From the NCBI RefSeq assembly GCF_003985145.1, contig NZ_ML133530.1:62001-126000 (forward strand): DNA of 64,000 nt. The letters run 5' to 3'. The stretch's first letter is position 1. Every line of letters starts with the position of its first letter. The notes under the pieces were generated by a model that saw only the letters and a list, made by a program, of their open reading frames with translations, had not been told where the DNA came from and ran no database searches. Positions 15,945 through 25,068 of the stretch are shown piece after piece. The position numbers and the translations under genes were made by a program. Source of the stretch: Rhizobium anhuiense. Its GTDB lineage: Bacteria > Pseudomonadota > Alphaproteobacteria > Rhizobiales > Rhizobiaceae.

Positions 15945-17588
15945 TTATTCCTTGGCGATCGGACCGACGAAATTGGTATCGAAGCTCGGACCCAGTTTGA
16001 AGTCCTTCAGGCTCTTGCGGTAACCGGCCACCTCGGTCTGCTGGAAGATGAAGACGAAGGGGCTGCTGGCCAGGTACTTCTTCTGGATATCCTGATATAT
16101 GGCGGCACGCTTGGCGGCGTCGCGTTCCAGAAGTGCGGCCTTGGCTTGCTTGTCGAGTTCCGGCGCTTCCCAGCTGTTGCGCCATGCGAGCGTCTTCACC
16201 GTGCCGGCATCGGAATTGTCGGGATTGCCGGTGAAGGTATCGGCATTGGAGTTCGGATCGAAATAGTCCGAACCCCACTGGCCGATATACATGTCATGGG
16301 TGCGGGCGCGGTATTTGGTCAGTGTCTGCTTGCCGTCCCCGGGGATGATTTCCATCTTCACGCCGGCCTGCGCCAGCGTCTGCTGCATGGATTCGGCGAT
16401 ACCCGTCACCGGCTGGTTGTTGCGCACATCCATGGTGACCGAGAAACCGTCGGGCAGGCCCGCCTTGGCGAGCAGTTCCTTGGCTTTGGCGACATCGAGC
16501 TTATAGGGATTCTCGTCGAGCGCGCCGAGCTGGCCCTTCGGCAGGAAGGTCTGGTGGATTTCGCCGATACCCTTGATCAAGGTCGCGCCGATCGCATCGT
16601 AATCGACCAGATATTTGAAAGCTTCCTGGACTTCCGGCTTCTTGAGGTTCTCGTTCTTGTTGTTCAGGCTGACATAATAGATCGTGCCCTTCGGCGCACT
16701 TGTCGTCGCGAGATCGGCATTTTTCGAAACGGCGTCGATATCGCCCGGCTCGAGGTTGCGGGCGATATCGATATCGCCGGCTTCGAGCGCCAGCCGCTGG
16801 GCAGAACTTTCCTTCATGTAGCGGTAGATGACGCGGTTGAGCTTCGCCTTGTCGCCGTAATAATTGTCGTTGCGCTCCAGCACGACGACTTCGTTGGCAC
16901 GCCATTCGCGCAGCTTGTAGGCGCCGGAGCCGGCATAGCCGGTCTTCAGCCATTCATTGCCGAAATCATTGTCGTATTTGTGCTCGGCATCCGGCGTCAC
17001 CGCCTTCACGTGTTCCAGCACCAGCTTCTTGTCGACGACGGAAGCGATGGTTGCCGTCAGGCAGTTCAGCACGAAGCTCGGCGCATAGGCCTTGTCGACC
17101 GTGAAGACGAAGGTGCCGGCATCAGCCGCCTTGGCCTTTTCCGTGACGTTGTCGCCGGTGAGGCCGAACTGGGTGAGGATGAAGGCCGGGCTCTTGTCGA
17201 GCTTGACGGCGCGCTCGAACGAATAGGCGACGTCTTCGGCGGTGATCGGATTGCCCGAGGCGAATTTCAGGCCGGGCTTCAGCTTGAACGTATAGGTGAG
17301 GCCGTCATCGGAAACGCTCCAGCTCTCGGCCAGATCGCCCTTCACCTTCGACGTATCGTCCATGTCGAGACGGACGAGCAGGCTGTAGCTGTTGCTGGTA
17401 ATCTCGGCGGTCGAAAGCTCGAAAGCCTCGCCCGGATCCATCGTAATGATATCGTCGATGGCAAAACCTTCGACCAGCGTATCCTTCGGCGTCTCGGCGA
17501 AGGCGGCGGGTGCCGCCATCATCAGGAGCGAAAGCGCGGCTCCGGCGGAAAGCATGCGAAAATTGCGGCTGAGTTTGGTCATCATCAT
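15945..17588 (-). CDS. Peptide ABC transporter periplasmic binding protein
   Basis: This 547-residue family-5 (DppA/OppA-type) solute-binding protein captures the substrate in the periplasm. A Sec signal peptide is visible (basic start, hydrophobic core, then PAAFAET with cleavage likely after AFA, near residue 31). The mature part holds the SBP_bac_5 pattern of AESWSVSDDGLTYTFKL and LKPGLKFASGNPITAEDVAYS. Three ATG codons lie in a row at 17588, 17585 and 17582; AGGGGA upstream suits the first. Substrate preference is not readable, but the dipeptidase gene just upstream suggests dipeptides. Confidence 0.9.
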   Translation of the reverse strand: MMMTKLSRNFRMLSAGAALSLLMMAAPAAFAETPKDTLVEGFAIDDIITMDPGEAFELSTAEITSNSYSLLVRLDMDDTSKVKGDLAESWSVSDDGLTYTFKLKPGLKFASGNPITAEDVAYSFERAVKLDKSPAFILTQFGLTGDNVTEKAKAADAGTFVFTVDKAYAPSFVLNCLTATIASVVDKKLVLEHVKAVTPDAEHKYDNDFGNEWLKTGYAGSGAYKLREWRANEVVVLERNDNYYGDKAKLNRVIYRYMKESSAQRLALEAGDIDIARNLEPGDIDAVSKNADLATTSAPKGTIYYVSLNNKNENLKKPEVQEAFKYLVDYDAIGATLIKGIGEIHQTFLPKGQLGALDENPYKLDVAKAKELLAKAGLPDGFSVTMDVRNNQPVTGIAESMQQTLAQAGVKMEIIPGDGKQTLTKYRARTHDMYIGQWGSDYFDPNSNADTFTGNPDNSDAGTVKTLAWRNSWEAPELDKQAKAALLERDAAKRAAIYQDIQKKYLASSPFVFIFQQTEVAGYRKSLKDFKLGPSFDTNFVGPIAKE

Positions 17589-17626
17589 GATCTGTTCCCC
17601 TGTTTTTTGATTGGATTAGGAAAGGC

Positions 17627-18685
17627 TTAGGCGCGGTCCTCCCGCCAAGCTTGGGCCAGAATGCGAAGCCAGTTTTCACGGGCAAGTTTTGCGAGGTCGG
17701 CATCAGCATAGCCAACCTCTTTGAGAGCGGCAATCAGCTTCTGATTGCCAGCCGCATCACCGATTTCCTCGGGAATGGTGGCCCCGTCGAAATCCGATCC
17801 GAGCGCCACGCATTCGATGCCGATGCGGTTCACGAGATAGTCGATATGGCGGATCATGTCGGCAAGCGGCGTATCGCTGTCCGAGCGGCCGTCGGCACGC
17901 AGCATGGCGGTCGCATAGTTGATGCCGACGAGCCCGCGGCTTTCGCGGATCGCATCGAGCTGCTTGTCCGTCAGGTTTCGTGCGACCGGCGTCAGCACAT
18001 GGGCATTGGAGTGGCTGGCGACCAGCGGTTGGTCCGTCGTCTTCGCCACGTCCCAGAAACCCTTCTCGGTGATATGGGCCAGATCGATCAGGATCCCGAG
18101 GCGATTGCATTCCCTGACCAGTGCGAAGCCGGCATCGGTCAGGCCGGGGCCTGTGTCCGGCGACATCGGGAAGGCGAAGGGCACGCCGTGACCAAAGACA
18201 TTGTGCCGGCTCCAGACCGGCCCGAGCGACCGCAGCCCCGCTGCGTAGAATACCTCGAGTGCCGAGAGATCGGCGCCGATCGCCTCGCAGCCCTCCATAT
18301 GCATGACGGCGGCGAAAATGTCGTCCACCATGGCGCCGCGGATGTCTTTCACCGTCCGGCAGAGCCGCCAGGCGCCTGCCTGGTCGAGCCGCAACGCGAT
18401 CGCCGCCATTTCATTGGCAATGGCAAGGGAAGGCAGCGGATCAAGGGGGGCGGCCATCGGCGTGATATAGCGACCGTTGGCATCCGGATCGGCGAAGACG
18501 AGATCGCCCGAGGGAATGTAGATGGCACAGAGACCGCCGGAAAGACCGCCCTCTCTGGCCCGACGCGCATCGATATGGCCGACCGTCGTGCCGTCCGCGA
18601 ATTCTGCGATCGGATCGCTGCCGTCTTTTGAATGTGTCCAGAGTCGAAGGAGAACGTCGTTGTGACCGTCAAATACGAATTGCAT
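17627..18685 (-). CDS. Membrane-type dipeptidase, peptidase family M19
   Basis: The 352-residue zinc enzyme should split dipeptides, possibly including D-amino-acid-containing ones, as in renal-dipeptidase relatives. The metal-binding pattern is present: DGHND at residues 6-10, VMHMEG, the histidine in VASHSNAH and the downstream SDFDG. There is no signal peptide, so it is probably cytoplasmic. It is the first gene of a six-gene minus-strand unit whose other members form a peptide importer, which fits import followed by hydrolysis. An upstream repeat (18708-18798) lies in the promoter region. Confidence 0.88.
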   Translation of the reverse strand: MQFVFDGHNDVLLRLWTHSKDGSDPIAEFADGTTVGHIDARRAREGGLSGGLCAIYIPSGDLVFADPDANGRYITPMAAPLDPLPSLAIANEMAAIALRLDQAGAWRLCRTVKDIRGAMVDDIFAAVMHMEGCEAIGADLSALEVFYAAGLRSLGPVWSRHNVFGHGVPFAFPMSPDTGPGLTDAGFALVRECNRLGILIDLAHITEKGFWDVAKTTDQPLVASHSNAHVLTPVARNLTDKQLDAIRESRGLVGINYATAMLRADGRSDSDTPLADMIRHIDYLVNRIGIECVALGSDFDGATIPEEIGDAAGNQKLIAALKEVGYADADLAKLARENWLRILAQAWREDRA

Positions 18686-18707
18686 CTGTCTTCCTGCGCT
18701 GCCCTAC

Positions 18708-18798
18708 TGCATAATTCCTTAAATCGGAATCGATTTAAGGACAAATTATGCAGCATTCAAAGTGCTACAGCCTCCGTAGCGCGTCTTTTCAGACGCGC
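18708..18798. repeat. Rhizobial palindromic intergenic repeat, copy 1
   Basis: Two palindromes sit in tandem. The first runs from TGCATAATT to AATTATGCA (18708-18752) around a central AAATCGGAATCGATTT. The second is GCGCGTCT-TTTC-AGACGCGC (18779-18798). A diverged copy in the same orientation occurs at 62393-62481. The arrangement resembles the mosaic repeats described in rhizobia (RIME-like; name from memory). Confidence 0.7.
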
Positions 18799-18891
18799 GG
18801 CGCCGTAGAGGGCGAATGAAGCGGCAGAATAGAAAAGCTGACGGGATTCGCCACCCCTTTTTTTAAAATCCGTCATGGTGCGGAAAACAGA

Positions 18892-18911
18892 ACGGGGGCC
18901 GAAGCCCCCGT
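18892..18911 (-). terminator. Terminator of the sugar ABC operon
   Basis: ACGGGGGC and GCCCCCGT form a perfect 8-bp stem closing a four-base loop, TTCG when read on the minus strand. CTGTTTT follows. It lies just after the stop codon of the minus-strand permease gene. Confidence 0.8.
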
Positions 18912-18927
18912 AAAAAACCATGAGAGA

Positions 18928-19953
18928 TCAGTGCTTGCGTCGTTTCTTCTGTCTGTAGACGTCGATGACGACAGCCGCGACGATGATGAGACCCTTGACG
19001 ATCTCCTGGTAATAGGCGTCGATCCTGAGGAAGGTGAAGCCGGAGGTCATGACGCCGAGGATGATGGTGCCGATGACGGTGCCGGTGATGCGCCCGACGC
19101 CGCCGGTCAGCGAGGTGCCGCCGATGACGGTCGCGGCGATCGCGTCGAGTTCGTAGCCGACGCCCATGCTGGCCTGTGCGGTTTCAGCACGTGCCGCCGT
19201 GACGATCCCGGCGAGACCGGCAAGCAATCCGGCAATCACATAGACCTTGACGAGATGCGCCTCGATGTTGATGCCGGACACGCGTGCCGCCTGCGGGTTC
19301 GCGCCGATCGCATAGGTGAATTTTCCGTAGCGGGTATAGCGCAGCGCAATGTGAAAGATCAGCGCAACGACCAGGAAGACGACAACCGGCCAGGCTTTCG
19401 TTCCGATGAAATGAAACTGTTCGGTGATCCCGGAAACCGGCTGTCCCTTCGTATACCACTTGGCGACACCTCTGGCCGAAACGAACATGCCAAGCGTTGC
19501 AATGAACGGCGGGATCTTCGTATAGGCGATGAGTGCGCCGTTCGCCAGACCGGCTGCCGCTCCGATCAGCAGGCCGATTATGATCGGCACGAAAGCCGGC
19601 AGGTCGGTCAGCGACGGAAAGACGGCCCGTCCCCAGGTCGACGACTGGGCGAAGCTTGTTGCAATCATCGCCGTCATGCCGACGACAGAGCCCGACGAAA
19701 GGTCGATGCCGCCGGTGATGATGACCTGCGTGACGCCGACGGCGATGATGCCGATGACGGAGACCTGAAGGATCATGATCGTCAGGCGCTGCGAATTCAT
19801 CAGGAAACTTTGGCCGATGAACATCCAGCCGAGCACCTCGTAGATGAGCGCGATGCCGACGAGCACGAGGAAAATGCTGAGCTCGGTCGGTATGCGCCGC
19901 CGCCTTTGCCGGGTTGCGAGCGGGGCTCCGCCCTCTGCTGCCTTGGTAGTCAT
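18928..19953 (-). CDS. Sugar/cyclitol ABC transporter permease, RbsC family
   Basis: This 341-residue permease has a basic N-terminal tail and about nine hydrophobic segments. The RbsC-like signatures are ITGGIDLSSGSVVG near residue 85 and the conserved GGTSLTGGVGRITGT near residue 280. GGGAGG seven bases before the ATG at 19953 supports the start. It is the last gene of a binding protein-ATPase-permease operon and is followed by a strong terminator. It forms a homodimeric channel in this transporter class. Confidence 0.9.
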   Translation of the reverse strand: MTTKAAEGGAPLATRQRRRRIPTELSIFLVLVGIALIYEVLGWMFIGQSFLMNSQRLTIMILQVSVIGIIAVGVTQVIITGGIDLSSGSVVGMTAMIATSFAQSSTWGRAVFPSLTDLPAFVPIIIGLLIGAAAGLANGALIAYTKIPPFIATLGMFVSARGVAKWYTKGQPVSGITEQFHFIGTKAWPVVVFLVVALIFHIALRYTRYGKFTYAIGANPQAARVSGINIEAHLVKVYVIAGLLAGLAGIVTAARAETAQASMGVGYELDAIAATVIGGTSLTGGVGRITGTVIGTIILGVMTSGFTFLRIDAYYQEIVKGLIIVAAVVIDVYRQKKRRKH

Positions 19954-19987
19954 GTCAAACCTCCCTTGGGCGATTGCCGGTGACGCA

Positions 19988-21529
19988 TCACTGCGCAGCC
20001 AGTTCCATCACCTTGATCTGCGTTGCTTCGTCGCGATTGAGGAAACCGGTCACGCGTCCCTCATGCATGACCATGATGCGGTCGCTCATGCCGAGAACCT
20101 CAGGCATCTCGGACGAGATCATCACCACCGCCACGCCGTTGCGCGCCATCTCCACGACCAGCCGGTGGATTTCCGCCTTGGCGCCGACATCGATGCCGCG
20201 CGTCGGCTCGTCGAGGATAAGGATGCGCGGATTGGTGAGCAGCCAGCGTCCGATCAGCACCTTCTGCTGGTTGCCGCCCGAAAGATTTTCCACCCGCTCG
20301 TAAAGATTGGGCGTTTTCACGCGCAGTTTCTTTGCCATGTCTTCACAGGTTGCCTCGATAGCGCCCTGCTGCACGAAGCCGCGCTTGACGTATCTGTCCT
20401 GCAGAACGGCGATCTGCATATTCTCGAGAATATCGAGGATCAGCAGGCAGCCGGTATCTTTCCGGTCCTCGGTCAGGAACGCCATCTGGTGACGGATGGC
20501 CTCGGTCGGAGAAGAAATCGTCACCGGCTTGCCGTGGAGTTCGATCGAGCCGGAGCTTGCCGGCGTCACGCCAAACAGCGTTTCGGCAACATTCGATCGG
20601 CCGGAACCGACAAGGCCTGCCACGCCGAGGATCTCGCCGGCTCTGACATCGAAGGAAACGTCGTGGAAGACCCCCTTGAGACAGAGATCCTTGACGGAGA
20701 GCACGACCTCGCCGATCGGCACCTCTTCCTTGGGAAACATCTGGGTGATCTCGCGCCCGACCATCATGCGGATGATGTCGTCGCGGGTGACGTCGGTCGA
20801 GGCATGCGTGCCGATATATCGGCCGTCGCGGAAGACGGAGAACTCATCGGCGATCTCGAAAAGCTCGTTCATCTTGTGGGTGATGTAGACGATGCCGATG
20901 CCCTGGGCCCTGAGGTCGCGGATAATACGGAAAAGATGCTCGACCTCGCGCTCCGTCAGCGCCGAGGTCGGCTCGTCCATGATCAGCACGTCGGACTTAT
21001 AGGAAACCGCCTTGGCGATCTCGACCATCTGCCGGTTGGCGACCGACAGGTGCCGGACCTCGATATCGGGATCAATCTCGATATTGAGCCGGGCAAACAG
21101 CTCCTCGGTCATGCGATGCATGAGGCCGTGATCGATGAAACCCAAGCGGTTTTTCGGTTCGCGACGAATCCAGATATTTTCCGCGACCGTCATGAACGGC
21201 ATCAGGTTCAGTTCCTGATGGATCATGGCAATCCCGTTCTCCAGCGCATCGAGCGGAGATTTCAGCCGAATCTCGACCCCTTTCAGGCGGATATCGCCTT
21301 TGTCGGGGATATAAATGCCGGCGAGGATCTTCATCAGTGTCGATTTTCCGGCGCCGTTTTCGCCCATCAGCGCATGCACCGAGGCGCGCTTCAGCCGGAA
21401 CTGCACGTCGTCGAGCGCGACGACACCCGGAAATTCCTTGCGAACGCCCTCGGCGCTCAAGAGATATTCCGCATTCGGAACTGCACCACTGGCGCGCACG
21501 GCGGCCATGGTTGTCGGGCTGACGGCCAT
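19988..21529 (-). CDS. Sugar/cyclitol ABC transporter double ATPase, RbsA family
   Basis: The 513-residue protein contains two fused ATPase domains. The first has Walker A GENGAGKST near residue 57 and Walker B VLIMDEPTSALT; the second has the family's degenerate Walker A GLVGSGRSN, then LSGGNQQKV and ILILDEPTRGIDVG. This single double-domain subunit is the hallmark of carbohydrate uptake class 2 transporters. GGAGGAG precedes the ATG at 21529. It sits 34 bp before the permease gene and 69 bp after the binding-protein gene. Confidence 0.92.
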   Translation of the reverse strand: MAVSPTTMAAVRASGAVPNAEYLLSAEGVRKEFPGVVALDDVQFRLKRASVHALMGENGAGKSTLMKILAGIYIPDKGDIRLKGVEIRLKSPLDALENGIAMIHQELNLMPFMTVAENIWIRREPKNRLGFIDHGLMHRMTEELFARLNIEIDPDIEVRHLSVANRQMVEIAKAVSYKSDVLIMDEPTSALTEREVEHLFRIIRDLRAQGIGIVYITHKMNELFEIADEFSVFRDGRYIGTHASTDVTRDDIIRMMVGREITQMFPKEEVPIGEVVLSVKDLCLKGVFHDVSFDVRAGEILGVAGLVGSGRSNVAETLFGVTPASSGSIELHGKPVTISSPTEAIRHQMAFLTEDRKDTGCLLILDILENMQIAVLQDRYVKRGFVQQGAIEATCEDMAKKLRVKTPNLYERVENLSGGNQQKVLIGRWLLTNPRILILDEPTRGIDVGAKAEIHRLVVEMARNGVAVVMISSEMPEVLGMSDRIMVMHEGRVTGFLNRDEATQIKVMELAAQ

Positions 21530-21598
21530 ATCATCTCCTCCGGATACGGACAGGCGGAAAGGATGCGGGCAAGGCCCGCATCCTGCTTGGCATTCGCC

Positions 21599-22528
21599 TC
21601 AGTTCTTGGTGACGAAGTCCTTGACGTTCTCAGGCGTGACGAGCTGGAAGGGAATATAGACCTTCTTGTCGACCTTTTCGCCCTTGGCAAGCTTCAGCGC
21701 CGCATCGAGCGAGCCCTTGCCCTGGCCGGCGGCATCCTGGAACACGGTGACGTCAAGATCACCCGCCTGCATGGCGGCAAGCGCGTCCTGGGTGGCGTCG
21801 ACGCCACCGACGACGACCTTGGTCATATCCTTGCCGGCTGCCTTCAGCGCCTGGATGGCGCCGATCGCCATTTCGTCGTTGTTGGAGATGACGGCGTCGA
21901 ATTCGATGCCGCTGGAGAGCCAGTTGGTCATCAGGTCGGCGCCCTGGGTGCGGTCCCAGTTGGCCGTCTGCTCTTCGACGATCTCCAGGCCCTTGCATTC
22001 ATCCGTCTTGACGACGTCATGAATGTCCTGGGTGCGCATGCGCGCAGCCTGGTTGGAGAGCTCGCCCATGATCACCACGGCCTTGCCCTTGCCGCCGAGA
22101 ATGCGGCAGATTTCCTTGGTTTCCAGCGTGCCGGATTCCTGCTCGTTGGAGGCGACGAAAGCCTGCTTCTCCGGCAGCGTGTCGACATTGACCGGCTGAC
22201 GGTTGACGTAAACCAGCGGAATGCCGGCATCGGCCGCAAGCTTCGACATCGCCGTCGTCGCATCGGTATCGACAGGGTTGACGATGATCGCATCGACCTT
22301 GGAGGCGATGAAATTCTGGATCTGGCTCTGCTGCTTGGACACGTCGTTCTGTGCGTCTTCGACCTGCAGCGTCACGCCGCTGAGTGTCTTTGCATAATCG
22401 GTCATGCCGTTGCGCAGAACGGTCAGGAAATTATCGTCGAACTTCGCCATCGAGACGCCGACGGTTTCTGCGTGAGCCGCCGTCGACATGACGAGCGCCA
22501 TCGCAGTGCCCAGGATAAACTTTTTCAT
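21599..22528 (-). CDS. Periplasmic sugar-binding protein, inositol/rhizopine-binding type
   Basis: The 309-residue protein has a clear signal peptide (MKKFILGTAMALVMSTAAHA, cleavage after AHA) and a Peripla_BP_4 fold with VDAIIVNPVDTDATTAMSK, LVYVNRQPVN and ISNNDEMAIGAIQAL. It closely resembles rhizobial MocB/IntA-type binding proteins as I remember them, so myo-inositol or a scyllo-inosamine rhizopine is a reasonable guess; ribose-like sugars remain possible. GGAGG precedes the ATG. It is the first and probably most strongly expressed gene of the operon. No catabolic gene is linked. Confidence 0.85.
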   Translation of the reverse strand: MKKFILGTAMALVMSTAAHAETVGVSMAKFDDNFLTVLRNGMTDYAKTLSGVTLQVEDAQNDVSKQQSQIQNFIASKVDAIIVNPVDTDATTAMSKLAADAGIPLVYVNRQPVNVDTLPEKQAFVASNEQESGTLETKEICRILGGKGKAVVIMGELSNQAARMRTQDIHDVVKTDECKGLEIVEEQTANWDRTQGADLMTNWLSSGIEFDAVISNNDEMAIGAIQALKAAGKDMTKVVVGGVDATQDALAAMQAGDLDVTVFQDAAGQGKGSLDAALKLAKGEKVDKKVYIPFQLVTPENVKDFVTKN

Positions 22529-22900
22529 TTCACTTCCTCCACAAAGCGGTGCCCGGCTGCACCCTCCTCACGCCGGAGCTCCAGGCATTTGCCCTGAAGC
22601 CGCAACTTCCCCGCGCCACCTCTCCCGCGGCGCTCTGCAAAACGGAACAAACAAACCGTCAAATCCGCCCTGCGGAATATTCATTCCATTTTCTGGGAAC
22701 GGCGTCAAGCCTCTTTAGCGGCGACCGGATATGGATGAAGCGCAATGCCGTGGGCCTTCACGGCCAGCACCTGCATTTCCGCCGTTGTGAAAGACGAAGC
22801 GAGCATCCATCTATGCGAGGTCGAAGACAGGCCCAGAGCCGCAGGCATCTTTGATCTTTTGCCGCGGCCCAATCATTTGAAGATTTTGGAGACAGGACAC
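22529..22900. other. Divergent intergenic region before the sugar operon
   Basis: This spacer must contain the promoter of the minus-strand sugar operon and that of the plus-strand DUF1993 gene. I see no clear promoter pair. The imperfect inverted repeat TTCCA-TTTTC-TGGGAA (near 22684-22699) could be an operator, but this is weak. Confidence 0.3.
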
Positions 22901-23398
22901 ATGTCCATTTCGATCTACCGCCTCACCGTTCCGATGTTCCAGCGCGGCATCGCCAGCCTGAAAACCTACCTCGACAAGGCCGAAGCCTATGCCAGGGAAA
23001 AGAATATCGATCCCGCCATATTGGTCGCCGCTCGACTTGCGCCCGACATGCTGCCGCTCTCCGGCCAATATCAGCGCGCCAGCGACACCGCCAAATTCGC
23101 GCTCGCCCGCCTGACCGCGACCGACGCCCCGAAGTTCGAAGACAACGAAACGACGCTCGATGCCCTGCGCGAGCGCCTGGCAAAAACCGAAGCCTATCTC
23201 GCCGGCTTCTCGGCCCAAGCGCTGGAAGGCACGGAAACCCGCCAGATCACCCTGCCGGGAAAGAGCGGTATCGTGCTGCCCGGTGACGAATATATCGCCA
23301 CCTTCGCCCTGCCGAACTTCTATTTCCACGTTGCGACGGCTCACGCCATTCTGCGCAACCAGGGCGCCCCGATCGGCAAGCGCGATTATCTCGGCTGA
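22901..23398 (+). CDS. DUF1993 family protein
   Basis: The 165-residue protein matches the DUF1993 pattern: an N-terminal SIYRLTVPMFQRGIASLKTY, a central LAPDMLPLSGQYQRASD and a C-terminal PNFYFHVATAHAILRNQG with a conserved histidine. The family is predicted to adopt a four-helix DinB-like bundle, and its function is not established. The ATG at 22901 with GGAG upstream is chosen; an earlier in-frame ATG at 22745 would add 52 residues of repeat-like, non-conserved sequence. The gene is monocistronic and followed by a rhizobial repeat. Confidence 0.85.
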   Translation: MSISIYRLTVPMFQRGIASLKTYLDKAEAYAREKNIDPAILVAARLAPDMLPLSGQYQRASDTAKFALARLTATDAPKFEDNETTLDALRERLAKTEAYLAGFSAQALEGTETRQITLPGKSGIVLPGDEYIATFALPNFYFHVATAHAILRNQGAPIGKRDYLG

Positions 23399-23403
23399 AC
23401 AAA

Positions 23404-23480
23404 GCAATTCCAGCAAAAATGTGCAGCGGTTTTGCCAGGCAAAGCGTGAAACGCTTGTGCCGGGAATTGCGTACAAAGAG
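23404..23480. repeat. Rhizobial intergenic repeat with GCAATTCC/GGAATTGC ends
   Basis: GCAATTCC (23404-23411) and GGAATTGC (23463-23470) are inverted, with an inner hairpin AAGCGT-GAAA-ACGCTT-like pair. This pattern, followed by an A/G-rich GTACAAAGAGAAAGAG tail, is one I recognise as frequent in Rhizobium intergenic DNA (unverified). Confidence 0.5.
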
Positions 23481-23486
23481 AAAGAG

Positions 23487-23520
23487 AGCATTGCCGTCAT
23501 TCGAAGAAGACGGCAATGCT
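23487..23520 (-). terminator. Terminator after the PMH/sulfatase gene
   Basis: AGCATTGCCGTC and GACGGCAATGCT form a perfect 12-bp stem with a 10-base loop. On the minus strand it is followed by CTCTTTCTCTTTG. It begins immediately after the stop codon of the minus-strand hydrolase gene. Confidence 0.75.
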
Positions 23521-25068
23521 CTACCAGGGTCGGTGCGTCACCGGCCCTCTTTCCGTCAGCTCGGTATAGGCAAGCGTCTGGTCGAGATGCCGTGCCCGCA
23601 GCGACAGAAGCTTCTCGGCATAATCGAGCCGTATCGCCGCATAGGCCGGATCCGCTGCGACATTGTCGAGTTCCATCGGATCGTTGAGAAGATCGAAGAG
23701 CAGCGGCGGCAATGCGGTAAAATGCACATATTTGAACCGTCCGTCGCGGATCACCGCCAGATTGCATTGGTTGGACCGGAGCCCGAAATGCCGCTCCGCC
23801 TCGCCATGCGCAATGTCGCGAAAATCGAATTCCCAGAATGCCGCGTCCCGCCAGCCCGGTCCGCTCCCACCCCTGACAAACGGCATGAGCGACTGGCCAT
23901 CGAGCCCGTTCTTCGCGTCGATGCCGAGCCTTTGACAAAGGGTGGGAAAAATATCGGCAGCGCTGGTGAATTTGTCGACGACCCTACCCGCAGCACTGCT
24001 TGCGGGATCGCGAATGACAAGAGGAATATGATAGCTGCCGTCGAAGAAACCGCCCTTGCCGAGCATCCAGTGATCGCCCGCCATCTCGGCGTGGTCCGAG
24101 GTGAAGACAATAAGCGTGTCGTCCCAGGCGCCCGCATCCTTCAGGGCTTGCCAGATGCGGCCGAGTTGCGCATCGACCTCTGATATCATCCCGTAATAGA
24201 TCGCCCGGATCGCGGCAAAATCCTCAGCGTTCCAGCCGCTGAGCGGCCCCGTTGCCCCGTAGATGAAGTTGCCCTTGCCAGAGCGTGGCATCTCGTAGGC
24301 GAGATAAGGATGACTATTCTGTTCGGCGTCGCGGTTTGCAGCGCGGGCAAAAGCCGGTCCCTCGTCGGGCTTGAACATCCGGTTGAACGGCTCCGGCACG
24401 GAAAATGGCGGATGCGGACGCAAGAAAGAGACATGTGCAAACCACGGCCTGTCCTGTTCGCCCACCCAGCGAATGAACTCGCCGGCCAGGAACGCCGTCT
24501 GGGTCTCGTCGCGCGAATAGGCCGGCGCCGCATTTGAAATTTCGCCTGCTTCGGCACCGACCGGAATATGGATGTCGCGGCTGACGGCATTCGCATGGCC
24601 GCGGGACCTGAGCCAGGAGAGCCACTGTTTTTCATGCTCGGGCAGAAGCTGGCGGGCCGTAAAGCCCGGCAGCACGCCTTCATAGGTCGTCAGATGCGGA
24701 TCGCCGGCATCCATGCCGCGCGGATCGGGCGCGGTATCCGTGTAGCCGAACAGGGTCGGATCGTATCCGGCCCGCCGGGCGGCGAGCGCCAGATTGTCGA
24801 AGCGGGCATCGAGCGGCGAACCGTTGCGGCAGACGCGGTGGTTCATCTGATAAAGGCCGGTATAGAGTGTGGCCCGCGCCGGCGAGCAGGGTGCCGCCCC
24901 GGCATAGTGCCGCCGGAAGAGCGTGCCTTCCCGCGCCAGCGCATCGACACCAGGTGTCTTTACGCAAGCGTGACCGACGGCCGACAGGCTATCGCCACGC
25001 CACTGGTCGGCCGTGATCAGCAGGATGTTCGGCCGGCGCGCCTTCTCAATGCTGGTTGGATTTTGCAT
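23521..25068 (-). CDS. Sulfatase-family hydrolase, phosphonate monoester hydrolase type
   Basis: The 515-residue enzyme has the formylglycine motif CSPAR at residues 61-65, metal ligands in ITADQWRGD and the TSDHAEMAGDH segment. Its overall pattern, especially YTDTAPDPRG, WEFDFRDI and FKYVHFTALPPLLFDL, is very like the Rhizobium leguminosarum phosphonate monoester/phosphodiester hydrolase, and less like arylsulfatases. No signal peptide is present, so it is cytoplasmic. The ATG at 25068 lies inside the end of galE (23-bp overlap), implying translational coupling. The physiological substrate of this class is not settled. A maturation enzyme for the cysteine is not visible here. Confidence 0.85.
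   Translation of the reverse strand: MQNPTSIEKARRPNILLITADQWRGDSLSAVGHACVKTPGVDALAREGTLFRRHYAGAAPCSPARATLYTGLYQMNHRVCRNGSPLDARFDNLALAARRAGYDPTLFGYTDTAPDPRGMDAGDPHLTTYEGVLPGFTARQLLPEHEKQWLSWLRSRGHANAVSRDIHIPVGAEAGEISNAAPAYSRDETQTAFLAGEFIRWVGEQDRPWFAHVSFLRPHPPFSVPEPFNRMFKPDEGPAFARAANRDAEQNSHPYLAYEMPRSGKGNFIYGATGPLSGWNAEDFAAIRAIYYGMISEVDAQLGRIWQALKDAGAWDDTLIVFTSDHAEMAGDHWMLGKGGFFDGSYHIPLVIRDPASSAAGRVVDKFTSAADIFPTLCQRLGIDAKNGLDGQSLMPFVRGGSGPGWRDAAFWEFDFRDIAHGEAERHFGLRSNQCNLAVIRDGRFKYVHFTALPPLLFDLLNDPMELDNVAADPAYAAIRLDYAEKLLSLRARHLDQTLAYTELTERGPVTHRPW

Noticed and set aside
22745..22900. Longer start for the DUF1993 protein
   Set aside because: The extra 52 residues look like translated noncoding DNA and the family domain begins at 22901.
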